DNA of 64,000 bases from Phaeosaccion multiseriatum (Eukaryota; Ochrophyta, other classes). The stretch is from contig OZ218952.1 of assembly GCA_965112735.1 (NCBI GenBank), positions 1,116,001-1,180,000 of the forward strand, read 5' to 3'. Under the pieces are notes generated by a model. The model was not told the origin of the DNA, searched no databases, and saw nothing but the letters and a program-made list of their open reading frames with translations. The translations under genes were made by a program, and so were the position numbers. Shown one piece after another: positions 53,166 through 64,000 of the stretch; positions within the stretch are counted from its first letter, which is position 1, and each line of letters begins with the position of its first letter.

Positions 53166-55167
53166 ATGAGGCAAAGCGCATTCATCGTAGCCATGGTGGC
53201 GTTCTTGTCCGCTCGGGATGCTCTGGTGTCTGCGTTCGTCGTGGGTGGCGTCGTGGCGAGGAGCAGCGGCATGGGAGGGGGCAGCAACGGCAAGGTGGGC
53301 GAGATCAACAACATCAATGGGAGGGGTGCGAGACATGTTGCAATAGAGAGAGGAGATCCCCCCTTTCCTTTACCGGTCAAGCTATACGGATGGGGCTCTC
53401 CGCAGACTCTAGTAGCCTCCTGTGAAGTATGCCCCCGCCCCTCACTACTCCGCTCTCCGCCCTCCTGATCCTCCTACCCCGGCCTCTCTGCCCTCTCTCC
53501 CTTTCAGACATGCAGTGGAGGCAGCAGCAGCAGCAGCAGCAGCACTTGCAGCAGCAGGAAGGTGATGCAGCTGGGCCAAGGGGGCGGAGCCGACAACTAC
53601 ACCGACGACGACAGGATCATGTATTCCTTGGGTGTGGCTTTAGCACAGCAAACGTCTCAGTTCCGAGCCTTACTCTCGCCAGAGGAGGCAGAGATCGCCA
53701 TGGAAGGCTACAAGGATGCCTTCATGAGCGGTGGCTCCAAGCTCGCTGTGGACGCGGGCAAGTACGTGGACCGAGTCAACGGCCTCCTTGAGGAGAGGAT
53801 GAAGAAGGAGACAGACAAAATGGCGGGGGTGAGTCATACATACACATAGGCGTGGGGGTGGGTGGTATCGCACTGCCGGGCTAGTAGTAGCCTCCACAAA
53901 AAGTGCACAGTATGCGATGTGCTCGTGGTCCGTCCATCCTCCCCCTCCCCCCGCGTCTCTTCCCAGCTGCGCACACAGTGCGCACACAGTCACAATTTTC
54001 CTCTCACGATTATGTATTGTTGTTGTTTTTATTGTTGTGGTTGTTGTCCGTTGTCGTCGTCGTCGTCGTCGTTGTTGTTGTTTCTCTCTCTGTCTGTCTG
54101 ACTGTTTGTCTGTCTGTCTTTCCTTCTGACCCCCCCCCCCACCCCCCCGTGCTTCTCCGCTCCTCCTTCGCTCTTGGTCCTCGCAGAAGGGAGAGGCGTT
54201 CCTTGCTGAGGCAGCCAAGGAGGAAGGCGCACTCAAGACCTCCTCAGGGCTGGTCATTAAGACCCTCAAGGAGGGAACTGGAGCCGCACCGACCGCCACC
54301 GATAAGGTCAAAGTGCACTACCACGTGAGTACATGAGGAGAGGAGGGAGAGGGGGGGGGAGGGGAAGAGTGGAGAGGCGAGGCGAGGGAAATGGAGGGCG
54401 GGGGAGGGGAGGAGAGGAGAAGGAGGGAAGGATGGGAGAGGAGAGGGAGAAGGAGGGGTGGGGAGGAGAAGCGAGGCGAGAGGAGAGGATAGGGGAGGAG
54501 AAGGGAAGTAGCGTTGGAGGGATAGGGGAGGAGAAGGGAAGTACGGTTGGAGAGGAGCGCCTCGTGGAGAGGGGAGGGGTGGAGCGGTGAGGAGAGGCGA
54601 GGCGAGGAGAAAAGAGAGGTACGGCAGTTCCGCCACTCCTCTCCTCGCCACTTAACACTCCGTAAATAGTGGCTGGGTCTGGATCTGGGGTGCCGCCAGG
54701 GGAAGTCTTTCCATCCGCCTTTCACGCCCCTCAGTCAACATCAGAGACCGGTGGCCGGCCGGAAGTGCCTCTCTTGTCTTCTCTATACCCCCACAGACAT
54801 TTGATCGTGACCCTACTTTTTCCGCTCAACATACTACACATGGCGTCGCTCCTCTCCTCACCCCCTCGCCTCTCGTCCTCGTCCTCGTTGTCGTCGTCAT
54901 CTGTGAACTAAACTGAACTGACTGAACAAACAGGGCACTCTTGTGGACGGCAAGGTGTTCGACAGCTCCGTGGACAGGGGCGAGCCCATCAGCTTCCCCA
55001 TGAACGGAGTAATCAAGGGCTGGACCGAGGGGCTGCAGTTCATGAAGGTGGGGGGCAAGGCCAAGCTCACCATTCCGCCTGCGCTGGCCTATGGCGACCA
55101 GGGCACCGGACCCATTCCTCCTCAGGCCACGCTTGTGTTTGAAGTGGAGCTGCTTGGCATTGAGTAA
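53166..55167 (+). CDS. FKBP-type peptidyl-prolyl isomerase, Mip/FkpA-like, plastid-type leader
   Basis: Exons: 53166-53426, 53508-53828, 54187-54324 and 54934-55167; 317 residues. The enzyme catalyses proline cis-trans isomerisation in protein folding. The leader [20 protein letters not shown] followed by VSAFVV resembles ochrophyte bipartite plastid presequences (cleavage before the Phe of an SAF motif). Residues about 105-230 resemble the helical N-terminal dimerisation region of Mip/FkpA proteins ([35 protein letters not shown]). The FKBP fold follows: [67 protein letters not shown]. The usual binding-pocket aromatics are present. Exon 2 begins with a Ser run from CAG repeats. Confidence 0.92.
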
Positions 55168-55669
55168 GTAGAGTGCCATCGAGTGAAGAGGGGGGTCGGT
55201 GGAAGGGTAGATAGGCAGGCAGTAGACAGGCTGACGGACGGACGGACTGACTGACTGACAGGGGAAGATACGAGAGACAAACAGACAGGACGGATGGACG
55301 GACGGCTAACTCGAGACAGATAACTATACAGACAGGCCGGCAGACAGACAGAGGTCACAGACAGGCCGTACTCGATTGAGAAGCTCGGCCCGCTGAGCCT
55401 GACCGGTGGAGTGAGGCAGCCGCTCTCGGCATTGCGCACCTTCGCTTCTGCGCGATTGGAGTGCCGTACAAGTAGGCACCTTTAATTTTTGTATGTACTC
55501 ATCACATTGAAAACGAAACGCCTTGGTTGGTCACGTCCCTTACTCTCTTTCTCTCTCTCTCTCTGCCTCTCTTTCTCCCACACACAGTCTCTCTCCTTGT
55601 CACACACACACATACACACACTCTCTCTTTAACCCACTCACTCTCGCAAGCACCGACTCATTGACACAC
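55168..55669. other. Convergent spacer between FKBP and CCDC180-like genes
   Basis: Probable 3' UTRs with CAGA/GACGGACG repeats (55225-55360) and CT tracts (55545-55575). A short open stretch near 55370-55475 has no family signature. Confidence 0.45.
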
Positions 55670-58600
55670 TCAATCCTCGCGAGTGAGTTCCGTACACATT
55701 TGCCTCCACCGCTGCCCCCACTTAATCTCCTCCGCCATGACGGCTCCATACTTGGCCCTGAGGGACTGCACCGCCCCTGCAAAGTACACCGCGTACTGCG
55801 CCATGGCCTCATCCCTTGCCGCCATTGCGATTCGATGGGCCGTTGTCACAAAGCTTGGGATCGTGCTCGCCTCTTCCAGGCCACTCGCCCATCGTTCCAC
55901 CTCTTCTCGGGCCTCTCGAGACTGTTGTGTCGTTGTCGTTTGGGTGTTGGTGTTGTCGCCCTCCCCCCCGGTGGGAGGGGTTGGCGAAGGCGAAGAATCA
56001 ACATGTCCACCACCTTCCTCCTTCTCCTCCTGTTCAACATCCTTGCTGGCCTCTACAAGCGCCGCCACAAGCCCATCAGCGTGGACTCCTCCCCACACAC
56101 GCGAGGACCAATGTCTTCCCGGCCCTCGCTCGACAGTGGGGTCAGCTGACGCATCCCCTCCCTCCCACCTCCTCTGGGCTTTCCTCAGTCTCTTCAGGCT
56201 CTTGCGTCGCTTGACAGTGCCCGAGTCGCCGGGCAGGTCCCAAGCAAGGTCGTCGAGTGTAACCGTCGTGTCAAGCAGCTGGACAAGACCCTTCGCGGCT
56301 TGGGACACACACTCGGCATGCTTCCGAGCTGCCGTGGCTTCCAACTGCATGAGGTGTCCCTGAAATTGCACAATGGCCGCCTGCTCCTCCTCACTCCTCG
56401 ACTCCTCCAGCCTCAGCAACTGCTCGAGCTGCTCGGCTTTGTCTGGTGTACCCAGCCTCGGCCTAAGCTGCTGCTGATGCTTGGCCCTCGCAGCTGTCCA
56501 CACCGCCAGCTTGCGCTGGAAGCGACCCTCCAGTGCCATCCGCTGCTTGACGGCTCTGCTCTGTACTCGGCTGCTCACGTCGTGCAAAGCCGCGTTGATG
56601 GCTGTGTCCGGTCTGTCGAAGCTTGGTTGGATCACATGGCCCTCCTCCTCCTGCCCCGCCCCTGATGCTCTATCACCAACTGCTGCCATTGCTACCGCTG
56701 AATCACCAACTGTTGCTCTTCCCGACTTGCCGACCAGCTGCTCATACCGTGCCACCTGCGCTCTTAACTGCCTCGCCGCCCGCTCTCGGAAACCCCCTTC
56801 TTCCAACGCCCGGCTCCGACTCTCCGCCAACCACTGCTGCAGGCTTTCGGGCACACCTCCCTCCCCCGCCAACATGTCTGCCATGCCCTCGGCCTCGTAG
56901 AGAGAGCGCGTCTCGACTCGGCAACGCTCCTCCATGTCGTCTAACGCCGCTCGGAAGGTGCGGGAGGACAGAGCCAGGTCCAGCTCACTCTCCTCTTCAG
57001 CAGTTGGTGATACACCACCAGCACCAGCACTACCGGCTGTTGTACCAGGAGGGGCAGCCGTTGGTGATGCAGCAGCCGTGAAGCCAGCTGCGGCGACCTC
57101 TTCCTCCTTCTCGGGGTCTGCAGTAATGGCCGAGTCCCACTGGATGGTGGCAGGCACGGGAATAAAGTCCAGGTACACGCCTCGCTTGTAAAGGGCCTTA
57201 CGCAGCGACATGAGGCACTCACGAATGCGCGTAGACACACGAGCGGAGTAAGGCTGCTCCTCCAGCCCATCAGAGGAAGAAGAAGGAGAAGAAGGCAAGG
57301 ATGACACTCTCTCCGCACTCTCGCGCTCGAGTAACGCCCTCATCCCTTGGCGGCCGTGCCTCGCCTCGGCCACCAGTGCCGCAAGGGTATCGAGTAGCCC
57401 ATCCACCATGCCCGCTGCGCGTTCCCCCTGCGTCATCTCGGTTCGGAGCCGCTCTTGTGCGGTGCGGCGGGGCGCTCCGTAACGCTTCCCGAGGCCCTCT
57501 CGGAGCGAAAGGTCGTGCAGACAGACTTGATGCTTCTCGCGGAAGGCCTCCATACCCGCAAGGGCTTGTTGTTCTTGCTCCTGCACGGCCTCAATGCTTC
57601 TTCTTCTCTCCATCCGCGCCTCTTCGACCTCCTGCATGGGCTCCTCCAGACTCACCTGGCAGGCGGGGGAGGAGGGAGGGAGGGAGGGAGGGAGGGAGGG
57701 AGGGAGGGAGGGAGGGAGGGAGGGAGGGAGGGAGGGAGGGAGGGAGGGAGGGAGGGAGGGAGGGAGGGAGGGAGGCAGGCAGGGAGGGAGGGAGGGAGGG
57801 AGGCAGGCAGGCAGGGAGGAAGTGGGTGAGTGAGTGAGTGGGTGGGTAAGTGAGTGAGTGGGTAAGTGAGTGAGTGAGCGAGTGAGCGAGTGAGCGAGTG
57901 AGTGAGCGAGTGAGTGAGCGAGTGAGTGAGTGGGCGAGTGAGTGAGTGGGTGAGTGGGTGAGTGGGTGAGTGGGTGAGTGAATGAGTGAGTGAGTGAGTG
58001 AGAGAGTGAGTGAGTGAGTGAGTGATTGATTGATTGATGAATTGAGTGATTGAGTGAGTGATTGATTGATTGATTGATTGAGTGAGTGAGTGAGTGAGTG
58101 AGTGAGTGGTTGATTGATTGAGTGAGTGAGTGAGTGAGTGAGGGGAGTGAATGAGTGAGTGAGCGAGGGGAGTGAGTGAGTTATTGAGTGAGTGAGTGAG
58201 TGAGGGGAATGAGTGAGTGAGTGAGTGATTGAGTGAGTGAGTGATTGAGTGAGGGGAGTGAGTGAGTGATTGAGTGAGTGAGTGAGTGAGTGAGCGAGTG
58301 AGCTAGTGAGTGAGTGAATGAATGAGTAAGTGAGCGGATATCTCTCGTTCGTCCGCTCGCTCGTCCATTCCTCCCTTCCTTGCTCCCTTCCTTCCTTCGA
58401 CCTCATGCAAGACATGGGCCCCAGTCCCCTCCCCTGTGGACGTACCTCCAAATCTCGAATCTCCTGCTCGTCGTAATTACCCCCCGCCGCGAAGGTCCGA
58501 CAACCCCTCAGCAACTCACTGCACATCCCCCCGAGCTTGGCCGGCTCCTCCCCCGTGTAACGGTCCAATTGAGGCCGCAGGAGATTGGCGGACGCCTCAA

Positions 58601-61600
58601 AGGCCCGAGCCAGCTGCTTGGCCCGCATCTCCCCACCCTGCAGAGCCGCCAAACTCGTCGCCGAGGGAAGGGCGGCTCTGAGGAGAGCAAGTTCACGTAC
58701 AAAGGCGTTGGCCGCCTCCTCTGCTCTCTTCTTGTGCCCCTCAAAAGCCTCCGTCTGGGCGGCGAGCTTGTCCCGCAGGTGTCGGGTGAAACGTCGCATC
58801 TTCTCCCGGTGTTTCATTAGCTCCCCTTCCCTCGGCTGCCGACAGCCCACCTCCGCCCGCCCCTTGCGTGGCCAGTGTAACCGCAACCGCTCCTCGAGTT
58901 GTTCCGTGAGGAATGCGTGCTCGGTGTCACGCATTCCCTCCACCGCCGCCTGACGGACCCGGTTCGCCGTCTCCACCCTCTGTAACACGGCGTCTCGCAG
59001 TCCCTCCAGCAGCTCCAACAGCTCTTCTTGAGGCACACTCACACTCACCATCACGGGGGTCCCCTCCCCATCCACAGGCACTACCTTCATCTCCTTGCGC
59101 CTCTCTGCGGCGGCTAACTTGGCGGCCTTGCGGCGCGTCATCACCTCGGCTTTGAGTCGCACATACTCCGTCATAAAGGGTCCCGGTTTCGATTCCCAAT
59201 CCGGCCCGAGTCTCCTTAACAGCTCCTCCTCCCCGGACACGGCGTCGCCAGCGGCCCCCGGGGTGGGCTTTTTCTTCTTCTTGAGCGTCTTCTCTGCGGC
59301 CTCCACCAGTTTCCGCGTCGCCTCTTTCCACACGTCGTCTCGAGCCTTGAGGTCCTCCACACCCTTGAAGTCGAGGATTTTGAAGGCCCGATCACGGGCA
59401 GTTAGGTATGCTTCACGCTCCTCGGCGGAGTCTTGTTCCTCCCCGTCCCTCTGCTGTTGCTCCTGCGCCTCTTCTGTAACTGCTGCAACTGCTTCTTTTT
59501 CTTCACCGCCACCGCCACCGCCGCCACCGGATGTTATAGGCGCGCCCCACACCTTTGTCTGCCCATATCCGTCCCTCGGGACAAAGCCGGCTTTGAAGTA
59601 GGGCAAGGGTTTGTCCCCCTCCTCGGGCTCTCCACCGGCGTCCTCCCCCCCGCCCCCCCCTCCCTTCTTGTCTCCTCCACCCTTGCTCTTTTTGTTCTTG
59701 CTGCCCTTGCTGTCCTCCTCCTTTTTCTTCTTCTTCGTCGCCGTCGTCGGCCTCGAACCCTTTTTCTCCTCGGCCTCTGCTCCACCCGCCGCTGCGCCGT
59801 CTCCTTGCTCCCCTCCCCCTCCCTCGTCCTCCTCGTCCTCCTCCCCTCCCTCCTCCTCGTCGTCATCATCATCCTCCTCCTCTACTTCTTTCAGTAGACT
59901 GTCTACGATGCTCGCCATCGGTTGCTCAACAATGTACTGCGTGCCTCCTTCTCTCCCCCCGGGAACCTCATATGTTGGTAGCTCGGGCTCTGCACTCACA
60001 GGTCGCGAATTCGGCTTCTTCCCTGGGGGGGGGTCATCTTGTTTGACGCCTTCTCCCTCCTCCAGGCCGTCGCTTTCGTTCTCCTCCTCCTTCTGCTTCT
60101 TCTTCTTCTTCTTCTTCTTCGCCTTCTTTTTCGTCTTCTTCTTCTCGCCTTCCCCGCCCTGCTCCTCCTCCTCCCCCTCCCCACCTTCATCCTCATTCCC
60201 TTCCTCCTCCTCGTCCCCTCCCTCCTCCCCCTCCTCCTCATCCTCCAGCGAGTAAGGTGTCTTCATCCCGAACAGTCCACCCACGGCCTTTTGAAACCTG
60301 CCCGCCTCCTTCCCAACCGCCGTCGGATGCATGGCCGCAACCTCAAAGGCCTTGCTATAGATGTCCCGATAGCCCGCCTCGATGTCGTCCAACAGCAGCA
60401 GACTCGTTGCAAAGCTCTCCTCAAGCTCCCGTTCATCCGCTGCCATCCTCAACCTCTCCAGCGCCTTGCCCAAAGCGGTTTCCCGATCCTCATCCGCGAA
60501 TCGAAAGTCTTCTTTGCATCCAAACAAGTCGTCTGCCGCCGCCTCGTCGATATCCACGCTGTGCCCCTCATGTAGCACCATTGCCTTGGCGAGTTGCCCC
60601 ACAAACCCGCACAGTCGCTCGGCTCCACTGTGCAGGTTAGCTGCTTGCACCTCCATCACGTGCAGAGCCCTGGCCAGTAAGTCCGCCTGCTCCTCTTGTC
60701 GCAGCCGCAGGGGCGTCTCGCTCTCCGCGGCCACGAGCTCATCCACCAACCCATTGCAACGCGCTTGCTGCTCGAGTGAGGCGTCGATCTCGGCCAATGC
60801 CGTTTTGAACTCCTCCGGAAGGTCCGCAGAGGACACCAACAGCCCCACCCTACGCTGGATCGCACGGACTTGTGTCATGTCCACCTCCACAGAGCTCTCC
60901 CAACCCCCTCCTCCTCCTCCTCCTCCTCCTCCTCCTCCCCCTCCCCCTTCTCCATGCACAGCTCGATCCTCCCCTCTTACGCTGCCAGCACCATCCCCGC
61001 CTGCCCTGGAGCCCCCTCCTCCTGCTGCTCCTCCTCCTGCTACTGATCCCCCCGACACGCTTCTAGACGCGTGCCGAGAAGAGCGATTACGACCGCTGCT
61101 CCGTCGATTGCTACTTTGTCCGGTGCCCATGCCCCCCCCCCCACCTCCTCCTCCTACTCCCCCTGCCGTCGTTGTCCCTACGGACCGCTCGCTGCCCCTT
61201 GTGGTCCGGGCGTCGTTGCTGCTCTCCCCCACGGAGCAACTCTCCTCTCCCAGCATGCGAATGGAGGCAATGAGCGTGTCCAGGTCAGCCACCGCATTAC
61301 AAAGCAGCTCCGAGAGCAGCGGATCGAGCCCCTGCCCCACTTCGCTCAAGTCTTGGGTTCGAGCCCTGAGTGCGTTGAGAATGGGCGGAGTGTCTTCTTT
61401 TGTGGCCTTTCTCAGTCTCTCCACACTGTCCAGGACAGCCTTGCGCATGGCCGCTTTTCCCTGCTGCTCCAGAACGTTCTCCAGCTCCACTCCGCAAAGA
61501 AGGCGCTTCACGCGTTGCTGAGAGCACTCCAGCACGCTCGGGTATATCAAGGCCGCGGGCTCAGCAAGGTCCTGTGGTTACGTCATATCCGTCCGTCCCC

Positions 61601-63072
61601 GAGAGAAAGCATAAAGGAGAAGAGTGAGGGAGGAGGACGGAGGGTGGGCGGGAAGACGGGCGGGAGGCCAGGAGCCGGCGGTGCCGAGAAGAAGCAACAA
61701 GCGTCCGTGAGATGACCGAGTATAATGCCCCACCGCACCCTCTGCCTCACTGTGTCACTGCCTCACTGCCTCACTGCCTCACTGCCTCACTGTCTCACCT
61801 GTGCCAGCGTTTTGAGCTCCATTCGGAGACCGGCGCTTCGCAGAAAGAGGTCTTCAGTCTCGGGTCGGCTCAGCTGGGATGACACCACGGACCCAATCTG
61901 GGGCAGGTTGGGTCTATTACGCGATGCCCAAAGAGGTGGAGCAGGGCAGGGGGGCAAGGAGAGGCACAGGAGAGAGAGAGAGAGAGAGCGTGTCAATAAG
62001 AGGAGAGAACGGAGCCTACTTTCCGCGACACGCGTGCACCCAAGTGGCTGAAAGGTGCAGAGATCTCTCTCTCTCGACCTCTGTCGCTTTCTCTCTCGAC
62101 CTCTCCCTCTCTCCCTCTCTCCCTCTCTCCCTCACTCCTTCTCTCCCTCTCTCCCTTCCCCCTCTCATGCCTCACCTCCAAGCGAGGGCAGCATACGTGT
62201 GGAGCTCTCCTCGGAGGACTTCTCTTCTCTTCATTGCCTCCTCCCCCGTGTCCTCGCTCACTCGCAGCACCTGGACTCGCACGCACGCACGCATGCACAC
62301 AAACACACACACATACAAACACGCACACAAACACACAGACACATACACACAGACACATACACACAGACACATACACAAACACGCAGATAAGTCTCGGCTG
62401 AAGGGGCAGTCGATCTGTGCTTCTAAGTAAACCCAAACTCCAAATTGAGCTCAACTCCAACTAACCGACTCATAGAGTCCCTTCATGGCGCACAGCTCGG
62501 CGTCATTGAGCTCCACGAAGCTCTGAGAGAGAGCAGCAACCTTCTCGGGCGTGAGATTGCCATAGGAGCCGCCGATGCCGCCCTCCCCTGGCTCTGTGGG
62601 TGGGACCATGTCCTTGACTTGCCGCACGAGGGACAGACGCACTTGGTGCCGAGCCAACTGGCCCTGTCGAAAGGCGTCGAGCAAGCCCTGTGTGCGTTTT
62701 GTTTGTGGATGGGAAGCATTGTGCAATTGGGCTTGTTGTCAGGTCCTTCAACATGCTTCTCTCGCAGGCGTATCTCAAGTTCAGAGAGAAGGAGCCTCGA
62801 CTCCCCTCTTCTCCCCTCCCCTCCGCCTCCGCTACCTGTCTGGCGGTTGGGTTCGTGTACGCCACAGAAGCAAGCTCCTCCTGAAACTCATGAATGGCTC
62901 TGTCGTGCCTCAAGCGTCGCCACGCGGCAAGCCTTCCCTCCCAATGTCGCCTGACGTCTGTGGCAAAGACGACATTCTTCCTCTCGAGCTTACCCAGAAG
63001 GTCTGCGTGCGACTTGCGGTTGTTCGCTAGGACCCTACTCAGGTCAAAGGCCTAAAGGACAGGCAGGGAGGC

Positions 63073-63105
<33 letters not shown>

Positions 63106-64000
63106 TACAGACATAGAAGGGGCGGGGAAGGGGGAAGAAGAGGGTTGATTGATGTCCACCGAGGGGAGGGAAAAGAGCAAGGGGGGGGAGGAGAAGTAAG
63201 AGGAGGAGAAGTCGGAGGAGGAGAAGCAAGAGAGGAAAAGACGATGTTTGATCCGATTTCTTCCACACGTCCTTCTTCCCACTGCCCCTGCCCACCTCCT
63301 TACCCCTTCCCCCCTCTCCCGCCTTCTCCTTCCTCACTGCTCCCAAGCCACCCAGCCCTGTTGCCAGTCCTGTTGCCTACTTACATGCTCTTCCGCAAGG
63401 CGCTCCACCTCCCCGGGGGGCCGAACAGCGATCTGAATGAGCTGATCAACAAAGTGCCTCAGCTCGGTGCCCACAAGCTGCGCCCGTTGCTGCTCCACTG
63501 CTTCCAGAGTGTCGCCAAAGTCGCGAATGTGGGCGGTGCGTCTGTCCAGCAGCATCTGGAGGTTCTCGCTCCACATTTGCACCACATAGGGGAAGTCTTG
63601 CACCACAAGATTGCCGTCACTGATGAGTGCATGTGGGTGCGTGCAAGCGAGTGAGTGAGTGGGTGAGTGAGTGAGAGGGTGATGGAGAGCGATACATATA
63701 TACACATATATATACATATATACGGATCGCAAACGGTGGTAGGACATCGCGTTTTTCCTCCCCTCTCTTCTCTACTCTCTACTCGCTACTCACTCGTTGA
63801 GCTCGCTCTGGAGGGCCTTGACCGCCGCGAGTATCTGCTCCATGTCGTCTCGCACAGTGTAGCTAGCCTGGAGCACCAACTGCTCAATGTCTTCAGAGAG
63901 GTCCGCCAGGCGCTTGTCAAAGGCCTTGATGGTGGCCGAGTCTCGCTCTCGCTTCTCCTCCATTTTCGCCTCCAGCTTCTCAAAGCCGCTCCTCGGTATT
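55670..64000 (-). CDS. CCDC180-like coiled-coil protein (partial, N-terminus beyond right edge)
   Basis: Exons: >63794-64000, 63385-63619, 62836-63051, 62466-62687, 62176-62270, 61799-61913, 58446-61571 and 55670-57655; about 2066 residues are visible, in phase. The N-terminal part resembles the DUF4455 region of CCDC180, with LVVQDFPYVVQMWSENLQML, LSRVLANNRKSHADLLGKLE and WEGRLAAWRRLRHDRAIHEF. The C-terminal part resembles DUF4456: helical, with MALEGRFQRKLAVWTAAR and LRPRLGTPDKAEQLEQLLRL. A central Glu/Lys-rich low-complexity block (about 59600-60250) separates them. CCDC180 proteins are found in ciliated eukaryotes, so a flagellar or axonemal role is inferred only. The 790-bp intron at 57656-58445 is entirely tetranucleotide repeat and stays open in frame, so an uncut reading would wrongly fuse it. 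Confidence 0.75.
57661..58335. repeat. (GGGA)n and (GTGA)n arrays filling the last CCDC180-like intron
   Basis: GGGA units extend over about 57668-57830, then GTGA with GAGC/GATT variants to 58335. The minus-strand frame (Leu-Thr-His-Ser and Pro-Ser-Leu-Pro repeats) has no stops. Confidence 0.95.

Noticed and set aside
57591-61550. A 1319-residue uninterrupted minus-strand frame
   Set aside because: Its last third is translated GGGA/GTGA repeat. A good donor at 58445 and acceptor at 57656 remove it in phase, joining two helical coding exons.

Overview
This is eukaryotic nuclear DNA, GC-rich and intron-dense. Most genes are split by short introns with GT..AG borders, and many introns are filled with simple repeats. 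The gene content fits an ochrophyte (photosynthetic) stramenopile. Supporting signs are a bZIP factor with a LOV/PAS-like domain, long near-identical PPR arrays of the '..SACGKAGEHEKAL..' type, a leader with an SAF-type plastid-targeting motif on the FKBP, and a Sec-containing selenoprotein T. A CCDC180-like gene hints at a flagellated stage. I cannot fix the species from sequence alone. All gene models come from reading frames, splice sites and remembered protein families; no alignment or transcript was available.

Layout, left to right. The 3' end of an ABCG transporter (+, 2-923). A nine-exon ankyrin-repeat gene (+, 1624-4412). A repeat-rich spacer (4413-6173). A TPR protein with a C-terminal hydrophobic segment (-, 6174-7897), divergent from a secreted or plastid DUF1990-family protein (+, 8194-9898). 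A small TIR element, family A (10319-10690). A single-exon PPR-SMR gene (+, 10909-12933). A Dus3-like tRNA-dihydrouridine synthase (-, 13475-17688), divergent from a 15-exon BK/Slo-like potassium channel (+, 18007-27315). A 12-exon flavin-containing monooxygenase (-, 28184-33148), divergent from a bZIP-PAS transcription factor (+, 33543-37047). An 11-exon lysyl-tRNA synthetase with an eEF1B/GST-C-like tail (-, 37718-42802). Two family B TIR elements in opposite orientation (42968-43555). A TUP1-like corepressor (-, 44200-49753). A third family B element (50151-50437). A selenoprotein T gene with an in-frame TGA (-, 51194-53036), divergent from a plastid-type FKBP (+, 53166-55167). A CCDC180-like coiled-coil gene that runs off the right edge (-, 55670-64000).

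The genes form no operon or cluster. Several are involved in gene expression: PPR-SMR and Dus act on RNA, LysRS on translation, and TUP1 and bZIP-PAS on transcription.

The most notable observations are five. (1) Two families of short TIR elements have 6-bp target duplications and share an internal design: a doubled 7-mer next to a conserved GC-rich palindrome. (2) The selenoprotein T Sec codon lies next to a splice junction, so ordinary gene callers would break the gene. (3) A GST-C-like domain is fused to LysRS. (4) The DUF1990 3'-end cassette exists in three copies, each at the 3' side of a gene. (5) A few short motifs recur across unrelated introns and exons.
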